Shown: in pieces, positions 29,901 to 36,629 of the stretch
Numbering within the stretch: the first letter of the stretch is position 1
Layout of the letters: every line of letters starts with the position of its first letter
Origin: Phycisphaerae bacterium
GTDB taxonomy: Bacteria; Planctomycetota; Phycisphaerae; Phycisphaerales; UBA1924
Reading direction: 5' to 3'
Assembly: GCA_016794925.1 (NCBI GenBank)
Contig: JAEUIW010000007.1
Location: 104,553-168,552 of the forward strand
Length of the DNA stretch: 64,000 nt
Notes under the pieces: model-generated
Databases searched by the model: none
What the model was told of the DNA's origin: nothing
What the model saw: only the letters and a program-made list of their open reading frames with translations
Made by a program: the position numbers and the translations under genes

Positions 29901-32900
29901 CGTTGCCTCGGCGTCACGGAGGTTGATCATCTGCACGTCAACCCTCGGGGCCGCCGGTGAACGATCATCGAACTCGGCGAGCAGCGCCACGGCGCGGGCG
30001 ACCTGGTCGGCGGAGCCGACCACCACGATCCCGCCCGATGTCGGCTCGGCGATCATCTCCATCGGCTTGCGTCCCGGCGCAACCGTCGCATCAACCAGCG
30101 GACGGATCGTGGCGATGAGCCGCGCCGGCTCGCCCTTGGCGGGCGTGAACACACGTGTCTCCCGATCGGACGCCCCCGCGGGCATGTCGAGCTGCTGCAC
30201 GATTGTCTTCGCCAGCGCCATCGTCGCCGACGGCCCCGAGACGATCAGCGAGTTGGTCCGTGGATCGGCCTGCACGCGCACCTGCGGGACCCGCGTGAGC
30301 ATCCCCCGAGACTGGCGAAGAGCCAGACTGAGAAAGCGGGGGTCATTCGCCTGCTGATCGACGAGCAGTCGCTCGACGATCGGCGCGATCGTCGCGGCGT
30401 CGGCCTGCTTCAGGCTCACCGTGACGACATCGGCCTTGTCCTCACCCGGCGGTTTGACGTCCAATGCCTTGAGCAACTCTTCGACCCTGTCAAGGTCCGC
30501 CTCCGCGCCGGACAGGATGAGCGCACCCGAGCCCGGCGCGGCGGACACCTGGACCCGGCCGCCGCTGGGCAGTTCCATCGCGGCCAGCGTCTGGTTGAGC
30601 GTCGCCGCCGTCTGCGCGGGATCCGCGAACGAAAGAGGCGAGACACGCACCACGATGCGCCCCGTCGCCGCGGCGGGGGAGTCCAGCGACTTGACCAGCT
30701 CCTCGGCGAGCTTCTGAATGAACTCGGGGCCCGAGATCAGCAGCGTGTTGGTCGCGCTCTCGGCCGCCACTTCAAGCAGCGATTGCACATCCCCGACCGC
30801 GAGCCCCTGCGCGTCCTTCTGCTCCTTCAAGCGCGAGACGAGCAAGCGTTGCAGCAACGGCTGCAACCGCTCCGCGCGCGCGTGCCGGAGGGCGTACATC
30901 CGCAGCGCCGTCGCGGGCCGATCCGATGGCGAATCGAGCTCTTTCAACACCCGCTCGACCCCCACAAACACGTCCGCCGGACCGCTCACGATCAGGGTCC
31001 GGCTCGCCGGCTCCGTGTCGATCGTCACGCTGCTGGCGGACCCGGCCGGCACTCCGAGAGATCCGCCCGCGGACAGATTCCGCAGGGTCGTCGCGACGGC
31101 GGACAACTCCGCGCGGTACACCCGATACGTGCGCACCTGCACGTTGTCCGCGATCTTCTGCTGGTCCAGCTGCTTCACGAGCGCCTCGAAGCCCGTGAGG
31201 CGCTGCACCGGCGCGTCGACGATCAGCGAGTTGGTGCCCCGATCGGCGCGCACGACCACCTCCCGCGCCGGTTTGAGATCCGGGCGCGGCTGCCGCGTGC
31301 GCGGGTCCAGCGGAACGGGCGGATCCGGGTACATCTGGTCGATCGTGCGGGCAAGTTCCTCCGCGCGGGCCACCTTCAACGGGTAGATGCGAATCTCGCG
31401 CCCGGCGGTCGTGACCGCCTGCGTCTGGTTCAGCTGCTCGACGATCTTCTCAATCTCCGGATACACACTCGCGTGCGCCGAGACGATCAGCATGTTGGTG
31501 CCGGGATCCGCCTGGATCTCGACCGGCAACTTGAGCCGCTGATCGGCCGGACGTGCGTTGAACTGCGCGCCGAGCACCTGCGCGATGTTCGCCGCGTCCG
31601 TCGTGGTCAGCTTGAGCATCCGGATCGGGGGCATGTCCGGGCTCTGCTTCGTGTCCATGGCCCGCGCCAGCTGCTCGATGACCGCGAGCTGCGCGGGCGA
31701 GCCCGCCGCGAGAATGGAATTCGTCGCCGGAATGGGCTCGAAGACCGGATCGGGACCGGGTTGCGTTTGGAACGGCCTGCTGGAAGCAATGAACTCCTTC
31801 AGGAACGCGGCGAGCTCCTCCGCCTTTGCCACCCTGAGCTCGATCAGGCGCGCCGTTGGTGTCGCGGGAGCCAGCTGCTGCACGGTCGAGAGGATCGACG
31901 TGAACTTCTCCATCCCCGCGGCGCCGGCGCTGATCAGCACGCTCGACGAGGCCTGGTCCGCCTCCGCGAGCACCGGGCCGGCCTGATCCTCTGGCAGACC
32001 CTCGGTCTGCTGCTTGTAAATCGTCAGCGCTTTCTCCGTGATCGCCCGGACGTCGCCCTGCTGGAGCTTGACGACCCGAACGTTGGCGCTCCCCGGGCTC
32101 GGTCGGTCGATCGATCGGACGAGCTGCTCGATCACCGCCATCTGCGCCGCGGGCGCGCGCACCACGATCGAACGGATCTCGTCCACCGCGTCGATCTGCG
32201 GCGGAACGAACTGGCTCCCGTCGGTCGGCTGGAGCATCGCCGAGGCCATGCGCGTGAGCTTGGGGGCCACCTCGCTGGCCTTGGCACGCGCGAGCGCGAA
32301 GGTCCGAGCTTCCTGATCGATCCGCCCCGTGCTCTGCGCGCTCGAGAGCAACTCCGAGAACGCCGTCAGCCCCGCGCGCGTGCCGACCAGCGTCACCGTC
32401 CGCGACGCGGCGTCGAGCGTCGCCTCGACCTTGTCGGTCTGCGCGCGCGTCGACATCGCGTAGAGCTCCTTCGCGCGCGCAACCACCCCCGCGGCGTCGC
32501 CCTGCGCGACGCGCACCAGCCGGACTTCCCGGTCCGTGTCCGACGGCGCGTCCAGCCCCGCGAGCAGTTGCTGCACCTGGGCCACCTCCGCCGCCGGCCC
32601 CGTGACGATCAACCCCTTCCCGTCCGGCGTCGCCGCGTAACGAACCAGCGCCGTCTGACGCGGGGAGAGCAGCCGCGAGAGCACCCCGATCGCGCCCTGT
32701 GGAGCGGCGTGCTTGAGCGGGATCACCACCGCACGATCCTCGGGAAGAGCGACCGCCGGCGGCGCGCCGGGGCCGGACAACGAACCGGGATCGATCTCGG
32801 CAACGAGCTGAGCCGCGGCGGCAAGCTGGCCGACGCCCCCCACCACCGCGATCTTCGACTGAGCCGCGATCGGCAGGATCGTCGGCTTCACGCGTTCAGG

Positions 32901-33950
32901 GTCCTTCGCGTACAGCGCGCCGAGCTGGCGCGCGGCCTCTTCCGCCGTCACGCCCCGCAACTGGAACGTCATCATCTCGCGCACGCCGACCTCGCCCTCC
33001 GGCTTGTCCAGCATCGCAACCACCTGCTCCAGCACCCGCAATTTCGAGCCCGGCCCGACCGCCACGATCGAGTTCGTTCGGGCGTCCGCCTGGATGTTGA
33101 GCCCGGGCGTGTTCGTGTCCTGAACCTGTCGGGTCTGGCCGTTGGGATCCACGATCACCGTCGTCCGCTTCTCAGCCATCAGCCCGCGCAGCGCGCCCAG
33201 CACGACGTCAGACTGCGCGAACCGGAGCGGGAAGAGCTTGAACTCCTGCTCCGTCAACGGTTTCGCGTCCACCTCATCAATGATCCCCCGGAGCCGCCGG
33301 ACCTGAGCCGCTGAATCCACCAGCACCAGCGCGTTCTGCTGCACCAGCGCGGTCAGGCCGCCGAACTTGCTCATCAGCGGCTTGATCTGCTCGGTCAGCG
33401 GCCCCGCCTGCGCGTTGCTCAACGGCACGACGACCGTCACCATCGTCGCGTCACCGACCGTGTCGGGCACCTTCCCGATGAACTGCTCGCTCACCGCTTT
33501 CGCGTCTTCCAACTTGGTTACAAACAGGTAGTTCGACTGACGCCGAATCTGGAGCCCGTGCATCCACAGCATCCGGTTCAGGACGTCGATCGCCTCATCC
33601 AATGTGTACTCGCGGCCGCTGATATACGTGACCGGCGTCGGGGGAAGCTCCGCTTCTTTGATAACCGGAATCCCAGTTTGCCGAGCCAAAAAATCGACCA
33701 CCCCCGACCACGGAGTGTCCTTGAACGTGAACGCGATCTTGTCCGCTGCGGACGAAGGCGCTCCGGTCGGAGCCGCGGCGGGGGGGGCGGGGGATGGGGG
33801 GGGTGCGGGCAGCGGCGATGGAGGCACCGCCGAGGGCGACTGAGGAGCCGACGCCGCCGGAAGCTCAGCCCGACCCAATCCGACTGGCTGGCCGACCACC
33901 GTTAGCAACAACGCCGGGAAGAAGAAACGCTCGGTGCGACGCCGATCCAT
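20949..33950 (-). CDS. gspD: Giant type II secretion secretin GspD with about 45 N1-type modules
   Basis: Encodes 4,333 residues, about six times a normal GspD. Order: basic N-terminus and hydrophobic signal (1-28), Pro/Ala/Ser linker (about 31-68), N0 domain (about 70-148, IAFTFKDTPWSGVVDFLARQ), about 45 tandem modules of 70-115 residues (about 168-3992), the secretin pore domain (about 3993-4222), then a Pro-rich tail. Each module has a first strand ending in a LRxA-type helix start, and a second half of the form DxRTNSLIVSG, then a helix ending in LD. The pore domain is standard: VFIQVILAEVTL, LSRPTLLVNNNEAAKLQVG, VKDGETIVIGGLF, VPILGDIPIVGEVFKSS, ELLVMLTPRVV. AGGAGG lies 8 nt before ATG 33950. 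The outer-membrane channel of the T2SS encoded upstream. The frame is open for 13 kb without interruption. Confidence 0.93.
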   Translation of the reverse strand: MDRRRTERFFFPALLLTVVGQPVGLGRAELPAASAPQSPSAVPPSPLPAPPPSPAPPAAAPTGAPSSAADKIAFTFKDTPWSGVVDFLARQTGIPVIKEAELPPTPVTYISGREYTLDEAIDVLNRMLWMHGLQIRRQSNYLFVTKLEDAKAVSEQFIGKVPDTVGDATMVTVVVPLSNAQAGPLTEQIKPLMSKFGGLTALVQQNALVLVDSAAQVRRLRGIIDEVDAKPLTEQEFKLFPLRFAQSDVVLGALRGLMAEKRTTVIVDPNGQTRQVQDTNTPGLNIQADARTNSIVAVGPGSKLRVLEQVVAMLDKPEGEVGVREMMTFQLRGVTAEEAARQLGALYAKDPERVKPTILPIAAQSKIAVVGGVGQLAAAAQLVAEIDPGSLSGPGAPPAVALPEDRAVVIPLKHAAPQGAIGVLSRLLSPRQTALVRYAATPDGKGLIVTGPAAEVAQVQQLLAGLDAPSDTDREVRLVRVAQGDAAGVVARAKELYAMSTRAQTDKVEATLDAASRTVTLVGTRAGLTAFSELLSSAQSTGRIDQEARTFALARAKASEVAPKLTRMASAMLQPTDGSQFVPPQIDAVDEIRSIVVRAPAAQMAVIEQLVRSIDRPSPGSANVRVVKLQQGDVRAITEKALTIYKQQTEGLPEDQAGPVLAEADQASSSVLISAGAAGMEKFTSILSTVQQLAPATPTARLIELRVAKAEELAAFLKEFIASSRPFQTQPGPDPVFEPIPATNSILAAGSPAQLAVIEQLARAMDTKQSPDMPPIRMLKLTTTDAANIAQVLGAQFNARPADQRLKLPVEIQADPGTNMLIVSAHASVYPEIEKIVEQLNQTQAVTTAGREIRIYPLKVARAEELARTIDQMYPDPPVPLDPRTRQPRPDLKPAREVVVRADRGTNSLIVDAPVQRLTGFEALVKQLDQQKIADNVQVRTYRVYRAELSAVATTLRNLSAGGSLGVPAGSASSVTIDTEPASRTLIVSGPADVFVGVERVLKELDSPSDRPATALRMYALRHARAERLQPLLQRLLVSRLKEQKDAQGLAVGDVQSLLEVAAESATNTLLISGPEFIQKLAEELVKSLDSPAAATGRIVVRVSPLSFADPAQTAATLNQTLAAMELPSGGRVQVSAAPGSGALILSGAEADLDRVEELLKALDVKPPGEDKADVVTVSLKQADAATIAPIVERLLVDQQANDPRFLSLALRQSRGMLTRVPQVRVQADPRTNSLIVSGPSATMALAKTIVQQLDMPAGASDRETRVFTPAKGEPARLIATIRPLVDATVAPGRKPMEMIAEPTSGGIVVVGSADQVARAVALLAEFDDRSPAAPRVDVQMINLRDAEATGVARAVAPLLADRSRWPEDLRRAEKAGLPVAAPAVNADAAGNRVLVSAPSELMPLARQLVATFDVPPSGRNSEVRIFALTKSEPDSVAAGLRTALAANPRAGEAAPVVTAVPVSRSVVVSASPERLERAAEYVRSLDESASPDGMSVRTVYLKHARAESVTPLVEQLLNRQSVLELLPQWQRAQYMANSAKDMQNQVRIAAERRLNAIVLSGPVAVLDAAEQIVSQLDVDPEQAGTIANRAVRLIQLSNADVAETAASITAMFTDEQTGDPVPTIKVDRGSNSLLVRATPAQMAAITELVEKLDKATLATSREMRLVPLDRSRADAKTIAETIQRLLEQRSGVKVEVISSDELLRTTGESGKGKTSAKPAPRRSAPAKEDRPKPSEDPNRPDVQPSSTTDDPPKPDPGGGGARAPHRRSAEESTASGTGWRAWLLATSFAPIEPPAAEAGSKGAPPPVLIAVDPASNSLIVVGSPRLIDRVATLASELERQMPREPGKIRVVTMPEAVDARSVSQFVNSAITQIGASSAANPGGFTGRVSVQPDPEGGALIVSANDTDFEVLADLIGSMTRPGGTAKLVVKVYPLSNTTAAGVTRAIVDLLSAEPRGRQARRLRSLDLTIPDESGELRSFKMVDPSTVRATADPAGSSIVVAAPADAIPLLDRFISLLDQSPLSDRPATRLFELKNAKAADASKLVQGALDAARQPGAGPATPQARTAADDRTNSVLVTGSSQQLREADRLLTALDAPAAEDGAELAIIPLQVARPSTVQRVVEAALVGKDPARREKIQFVSTDESSLFVIRALPGLIEQARKVIAEVDRSETTGLPIRNLTLERADADDVAQTLRQFFDERARASQRPGARAAGVAGARAVAIVADARSGTLVVAASDEDYEQIRSLASIFDAPEASKDVRLKVIPLGSARVGEIRPTIEGLVAGMKAPPFTTRRGGRPGGAPSSDAVVVEFDERSNAVLLIGKGEMFDAAERIVAALDSPAPAEAALTVRARRLEHADPRTVASAVTGAMASRSWRASRGVDPDAVRVEVDAKNRTLMFVGRGDRVEQALAYCSQLDTAAAADSRIESISLRFAAADRVSTSLERFFRDRAGSGQGETGVSLIGSRDGNVIIASAGEADLRIVRQLVAEMDQPDDGEGRSRELFHLRNADAAELAATLREQFPRSLSQREGLVIVTPQASTNSVIVSAPAELFERVSALVTELDAPPTDKDTRIVTIALAQARAEEAAQAITQALPKGIKIKITPVRRTNSLLLTGSDESVALVSEQITKLDAQSARNPLEFRRVRLEHAVASDVASTLREVFRRNPPAVPGEPQAAVTVSTTDNTLQISATTEQFELVRRVIAELDVATSAQRTTEFVPLRFAKAEATSEALSYFFGRFAPEATSPTAKAVTIVANPPSNSLVISAEKDEWPRIRALLEKLDNEEYNTARRLEIVALKHADATSLARSLQEAFAAPLRAEIERERARQQSQRARGQGELFDVPRVLVDDKDAVSVTAESVTNSLIVSAGREDAERIKAVVAQLDVPEFARLPQAHLIPLRVGPASQVAGALRQLFTDGRGGAGATRGPRSVVIVGEDRSNTLIVRAEEADYAQIKVLADTLQQEGDRSRAAVRVLKLKGTLAARLAGTLRSTFEPVAKQAGETLAMEIDRTANALVIASSERLYEEIRKTVEELDRVPVLNGPAAESAPGLGQSVFIVDLEHNAPADIARTLEQMGVTRQQPADRPGLVAEPVSIVALTSRRAVAVVASSTDGQVVTGIVRSLDAAPAFPEQTVAIIRLKTATAQAMSLQLESMLKPAQQDAETPPARALAEQVRRLKIRRDAVGGVGDTIVLDLTKPIRVFPEPQTNAVFISSTPDNVAAMSEIVNALDKLPVGDAITVRFFPLQNAAAQRLATVVRELFTQGERLRTNPGTNIRSEPTSEVGKALIGSVAISVDDRTNALIVAGREEAVALVEVLVRQMDTDRVAAWIEPRIIRLKHADSVRLARTLNQALVQGLRETPEMTALQRQVARIRVMLEQRDAPKDPVAPSAKNRIDADLFAPLSSLAIIPEEQLNALLIVGSPSNAAAIEELVRLLDVPAAAAANTVRVFPLQFAAAERVSGIVREIFRQQIARGVLRPEDDAAIVPDTRTNSLVITTSPRSFQIIESLLSKLDGEGMNPSVGLHVVPVPNADVTLLSPKIQTLMRERIEAETRAGGAPNPRDAFSIQPDPATGSLIVSASDENLQVVKGLVEVLTRGAQALKADEVVDVIPVQSSRVEQMALAVRQLYVEKENARRGKESVRVAADQRLNALVVSGGASDVEAMRTLVRRLDSSPVTAVTEIKRMELKKADAAEVVRLLQNVLAGRGLGGGRPFGERQALLLRFAAEHALSDVATRTGREPTEAEISGSIQEQVTITAETRTNSVFVVAPARLMVLIEDLVQDLDATRAGARQIETFELKNADARAMAEVLRELFNLRQQGNTYVLVPERDVSPSPSGSGPATEPANAAAPTALFPTTDERQQLALTVDPRTNTLIVSGTEQYLEEVRKIVDKLDGKEVNERERLVFPLRNARAPEMARVLKEYFKDEADRIRLTLGPDKVGSLAAQLEREVTVQGDDKSNRLLVSVSPRYAEAVSKIVEELDATPPQVFIQVILAEVTLDTSKTFGIDFKVGPFGGESYIVKGSAADGGITTALGIPNYSVASQDFELLIRALEGQGRLEVLSRPTLLVNNNEAAKLQVGQNIGLVDGIQQYNTGNTRTDVKREDVGIIMNVQPSISNDGFVRLDISPEISQLSDKTTQISEGLQSSIINKRSVKTTVTVKDGETIVIGGLFQTSEEERKAKVPILGDIPIVGEVFKSSKFQTNKTELLVMLTPRVVRSGTPESVEQLRTISQEEVDRLSKSNSLRDQLLKERAQGRPESSPTPPGAEPVAPGNAIPAPPGSTPGQTPTDPRGVDAPHAGLVKAAQAGRATSTRVVELRDPPALLRNR
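21975..33449 (-). repeat. Array of about 45 degenerate N1/secretin_N modules inside gspD
   Basis: By hand I can cut the region into 45 units averaging 85 codons. Each is recognisable by the pair 'xLxxAxAxxxAxxLxxxF' and 'xDxRTNSLIVSGxxxxxxxxxxxxxLD'. Copies differ throughout at residue level, so this is an old expansion of a protein domain and not a recent DNA tandem repeat. One unit (about 28590-28840) carries a Lys/Pro-rich insertion of about 100 residues. Confidence 0.85.
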
Positions 33951-33969
33951 CGGTGCGCCTCCTTGTTAG

Positions 33970-33997
33970 GCGTTCCAAGAGACCTCCCTCGGAACGC
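33970..33997 (-). promoter_or_regulatory. Hairpin in the gspD leader
   Basis: GCGTTCC and GGAACGC form a 7-bp stem with a 14-nt loop, ending about 10 nt before the AGGAGG of gspD. A second short inverted repeat (GCTCC-GGC-GGAGC) lies just upstream. No T-tract follows, so it is more likely an mRNA structure affecting translation or processing than a terminator. Confidence 0.35.
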
Positions 33998-34074
33998 AAG
34001 TAGCCCCGACGCTCCGCCGGAGCCTCCCCTTCTCTCTACCACCGTCCGATATCCAAACAAGACCGAGGTCTAGT

Positions 34075-35052
34075 CTACCGTGAAACGGGACGACGCTCAG
34101 CCAGCGTCTGACCAAGGCTTACCTCAAACAGGGTATTTCCGATCTCGAAGGTCGCGCTCTCTCTCCCGAACCCAACCACTTTTCCTTCCAGAACGGTGCC
34201 ACCCAGTCCAAGCGTGATTGTCTCTTTGGACTTCGCATTCGTCACCCAAACCTCGGGTCCCGAGCGTCCTTTTACGACGGCAGAAATTCGCCAGTCCGCC
34301 CATGGATCACTTGGAGGCGGAGGGGGTGGCGGCTGAGGTGCTTGAACCGGCGCCACCGCCACCGGAGCGGGGGGTGGGCGGACGAATACGTTTTTGTCCA
34401 CAATGGCCCGCCACGGAGCGAATTGTTCCTCTCCAATGGCCGTCCATGTGGCGCCGGCGCGCGCGGGTGCCTTGAGATCCGGCAGGAACAACGTCGTGAG
34501 ACTCACGACGATTTCGACCTGGCTGCGGTCTTTGCCCTTCGGCGAAACACTGAACCCGTCGATGCGATGCACCCAGGATTGCGCTTCGAGCGTCGCGAGG
34601 GCGCGCACGACCTGTTCGAGCGTCCCCCTCCCCTTGACGGTCGCGGAGACGGCGTAGAAATCCGGTGTTCCCCGAAGCGTTCGCGAACGGATTTGCGTGC
34701 GCAGCTTTTCAACGGCCGGGTTCCGGATGGGCGCGGCCGAAAGCGTCCCGGTCTCGATCTCGACAAGCCCGATTCGGGCCATGACCTCGTTCAGGGCAGT
34801 CCGCGCGGAGGACGCCACAGTCTCCTCCGACGAGCCGAGCGTCGTGGCCGAGAGCGCGGCGAGGTCCTTCGCGTGTCGTGACGCCTCGGCGACGTCGGCC
34901 TCGATGCGCTCGAGCACGGCGCTGCGTTCGCGAATCTGCGTCCGCACCAGCCCCATCGGCATGGCGTACCAACTCCGGTACCCGAGCCACGTGGCGCCGA
35001 CGCCCGCGACCACGCCCGCGAGCACCACGAACAATCGGTTGCGCGGGCTCAC
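34075..35052 (-). CDS. GspM/PilO-like protein fused to a GspC/PilP-type HR domain
   Basis: A 325-residue inner-membrane assembly protein. One TM (about 7-29) is followed by a coiled coil (about 33-66), then a PilO/GspM-like ferredoxin fold (about 85-205). After a linker with AIVDKNVFVRPPP and a run of prolines comes a C-terminal beta domain (about 253-320, ISAVVKGRSGPEVWVTNA... VVGFGRESATFEI) like the HR domain of GspC or PilP. In known systems HR binds the secretin N0 domain, while GspM binds GspL; here both activities would be on one chain. GTG 35052 overlaps the gspL stop (GTGA). gspD follows after 124 bp. No separate gspC is seen. Confidence 0.75.
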   Translation of the reverse strand: MSPRNRLFVVLAGVVAGVGATWLGYRSWYAMPMGLVRTQIRERSAVLERIEADVAEASRHAKDLAALSATTLGSSEETVASSARTALNEVMARIGLVEIETGTLSAAPIRNPAVEKLRTQIRSRTLRGTPDFYAVSATVKGRGTLEQVVRALATLEAQSWVHRIDGFSVSPKGKDRSQVEIVVSLTTLFLPDLKAPARAGATWTAIGEEQFAPWRAIVDKNVFVRPPPAPVAVAPVQAPQPPPPPPPSDPWADWRISAVVKGRSGPEVWVTNAKSKETITLGLGGTVLEGKVVGFGRESATFEIGNTLFEVSLGQTLAERRPVSR

Positions 35053-36629
35053 GAGCCGCTCCCCTTGTCGATCGGCACGTTGCCCTTGACCCCCTTCTTG
35101 CCATCGACGGCCTCCTTGCTCGTCGCCGGCGTCTTGGCAGCGGGAGGGGCGACGTCGGGGCGGGGCCGGTCGGTGGCAAGGGTCAGGGCGTACCGGTCGG
35201 GGAGGTCGGGGCCTTTCGTTTTGATCTGGTACCGGTCGTCCGCCACGAGGCGAGCCCGGAGCGCGTCCGCCACCTCGCGTTTCACCGCCGACCCGGAGAC
35301 GTCGATGACGGCCTGAATGCGCGTGGACCAGGCTTTGCCTCCGACGCCGCCCGCCGGAGCGTACGCGATCTCCGGTACGCTGCGGCCGGTGATTTCGTCC
35401 AGCACGCTCTCGCTGGTGGGCGGCAACTGGTCGCAGAGCGATCGAAAATGGGCCAGCCAGTCCATCCGCGCGCCGGTCCAGGCTCGGGCGTGCTCGACGC
35501 GCAGCCGCGCACGCAGCGCGCGCTCATGCGACTCGCTCAACGCCGCGATCTGACGGTTGACGGATTCCAGCTCGGCTCGCGCCGAAGACAGTGAACGGGT
35601 CGCGGTCGTGTACAGGCCGCCGATCGCAAAGACGCCGATGAGGAACGCCATCAGCACGCGCCGACGCCGCGCCGCGCTTGTGTCCGGTGGCATTCGCGGG
35701 TGCAGGAAATCAAGCCTTCTCTCTCGCGGCGTCAGCACGCTGGCGACCACGCACGCGAGCCGGGTGCGATCGCGCGGCTGCATCGAGTCGGGAAATGCCG
35801 CGAGCGTCTCCGCCTCGACAACCTCGAACGCGAGCGAAGGATCCGCGATCGCGCGCCGCAAGGCCGCGATCACCGTGTCACCGACGGAAGAGAGGAACAG
35901 CGTTCGGATCGACGGCTTCGACCCCAGCGTCGCGTGCACGGCCATGATGGTGCGGCGCCATTCGATCGCGAGGAGCGCGGCCGTCGCCGCGTCATCGGAA
36001 GGGTCCTCAATGTCCGCGGAACGCGCCAGCAGCAGCCCGCCAGCGTCAGCGGCTACGGACTCGACGGACCCCGGGGTCAGCCCCATCGCCACGACCACCG
36101 CGCCGTCCGGGGCGGCACGATCCTCGGCGAGCCGGGCCAGCCCTTCGCACGAGAGCCCGACGCTACCGACCCGAAATCCGGCGCGCTCCGCGACCCCCTT
36201 CGCGCGAGCCATAGACTCCGCGGACGCGGCGGCGGCCAGCACATGCCGGCCCGCACCCGCCCGCTCCAGAGGCCGATAGTCGACCGCCGGCTCACCCGAG
36301 ACGGACAACTGACGGGCCATCTGCAGGCGGACCGCGCTGCGCACCTCGTTCGCGGCAACGGACTCTGGAAACTCGATCCGCTTGAGCGCGGCGTGCGCCC
36401 GGGGGAGCACCGCGGCGACGCGAGCACCGGCCCGGAGCCAAGGCTGATCGGCGAGCGCGGCGATCACCCAGGCGGTGCGTGCGTCCGCGTCAGATTCGTC
36501 GGGCTGATGCCTCGTCAGCAATCCGCCGGTCACCCGCACGCTGGTCGTTCCGGTCAGCAACCCGACCGCCCCGAGCCAACGCCCGTCGATGATTACCGCA
36601 CCTTGCACCGACGGTGCCCGCGACATCAT
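35049..36629 (-). CDS. gspL: GspL-like (PilM-PilN-like) assembly platform protein
   Basis: A 526-residue protein with a cytoplasmic actin-like domain (about 10-300, PilM/GspL type), a Arg-rich stop and one TM (about 328-350, RRRRVLMAFLIGVFAIGGLYT), then a periplasmic coiled coil and PilN-like domain (about 355-480). A Lys/Pro-rich tail ends it. GspL couples the GspE ATPase to the inner-membrane platform. The start ATG (36629) overlaps the gspK stop as ATGA and has GGAG 5 nt upstream; a second ATG follows at once. Sequence similarity to GspL proper is low, and the call rests on architecture and position between gspK and gspM. Confidence 0.75.
   Translation of the reverse strand: MMSRAPSVQGAVIIDGRWLGAVGLLTGTTSVRVTGGLLTRHQPDESDADARTAWVIAALADQPWLRAGARVAAVLPRAHAALKRIEFPESVAANEVRSAVRLQMARQLSVSGEPAVDYRPLERAGAGRHVLAAAASAESMARAKGVAERAGFRVGSVGLSCEGLARLAEDRAAPDGAVVVAMGLTPGSVESVAADAGGLLLARSADIEDPSDDAATAALLAIEWRRTIMAVHATLGSKPSIRTLFLSSVGDTVIAALRRAIADPSLAFEVVEAETLAAFPDSMQPRDRTRLACVVASVLTPRERRLDFLHPRMPPDTSAARRRRVLMAFLIGVFAIGGLYTTATRSLSSARAELESVNRQIAALSESHERALRARLRVEHARAWTGARMDWLAHFRSLCDQLPPTSESVLDEITGRSVPEIAYAPAGGVGGKAWSTRIQAVIDVSGSAVKREVADALRARLVADDRYQIKTKGPDLPDRYALTLATDRPRPDVAPPAAKTPATSKEAVDGKKGVKGNVPIDKGSGS

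Noticed and set aside
30783..33314. Long plus-strand open frame (843 codons) inside gspD
   Set aside because: It is antisense to the secretin repeats, rich in Arg/His/Asp as expected from reading GC-rich DNA in the wrong frame, and has no domain or ribosome site.
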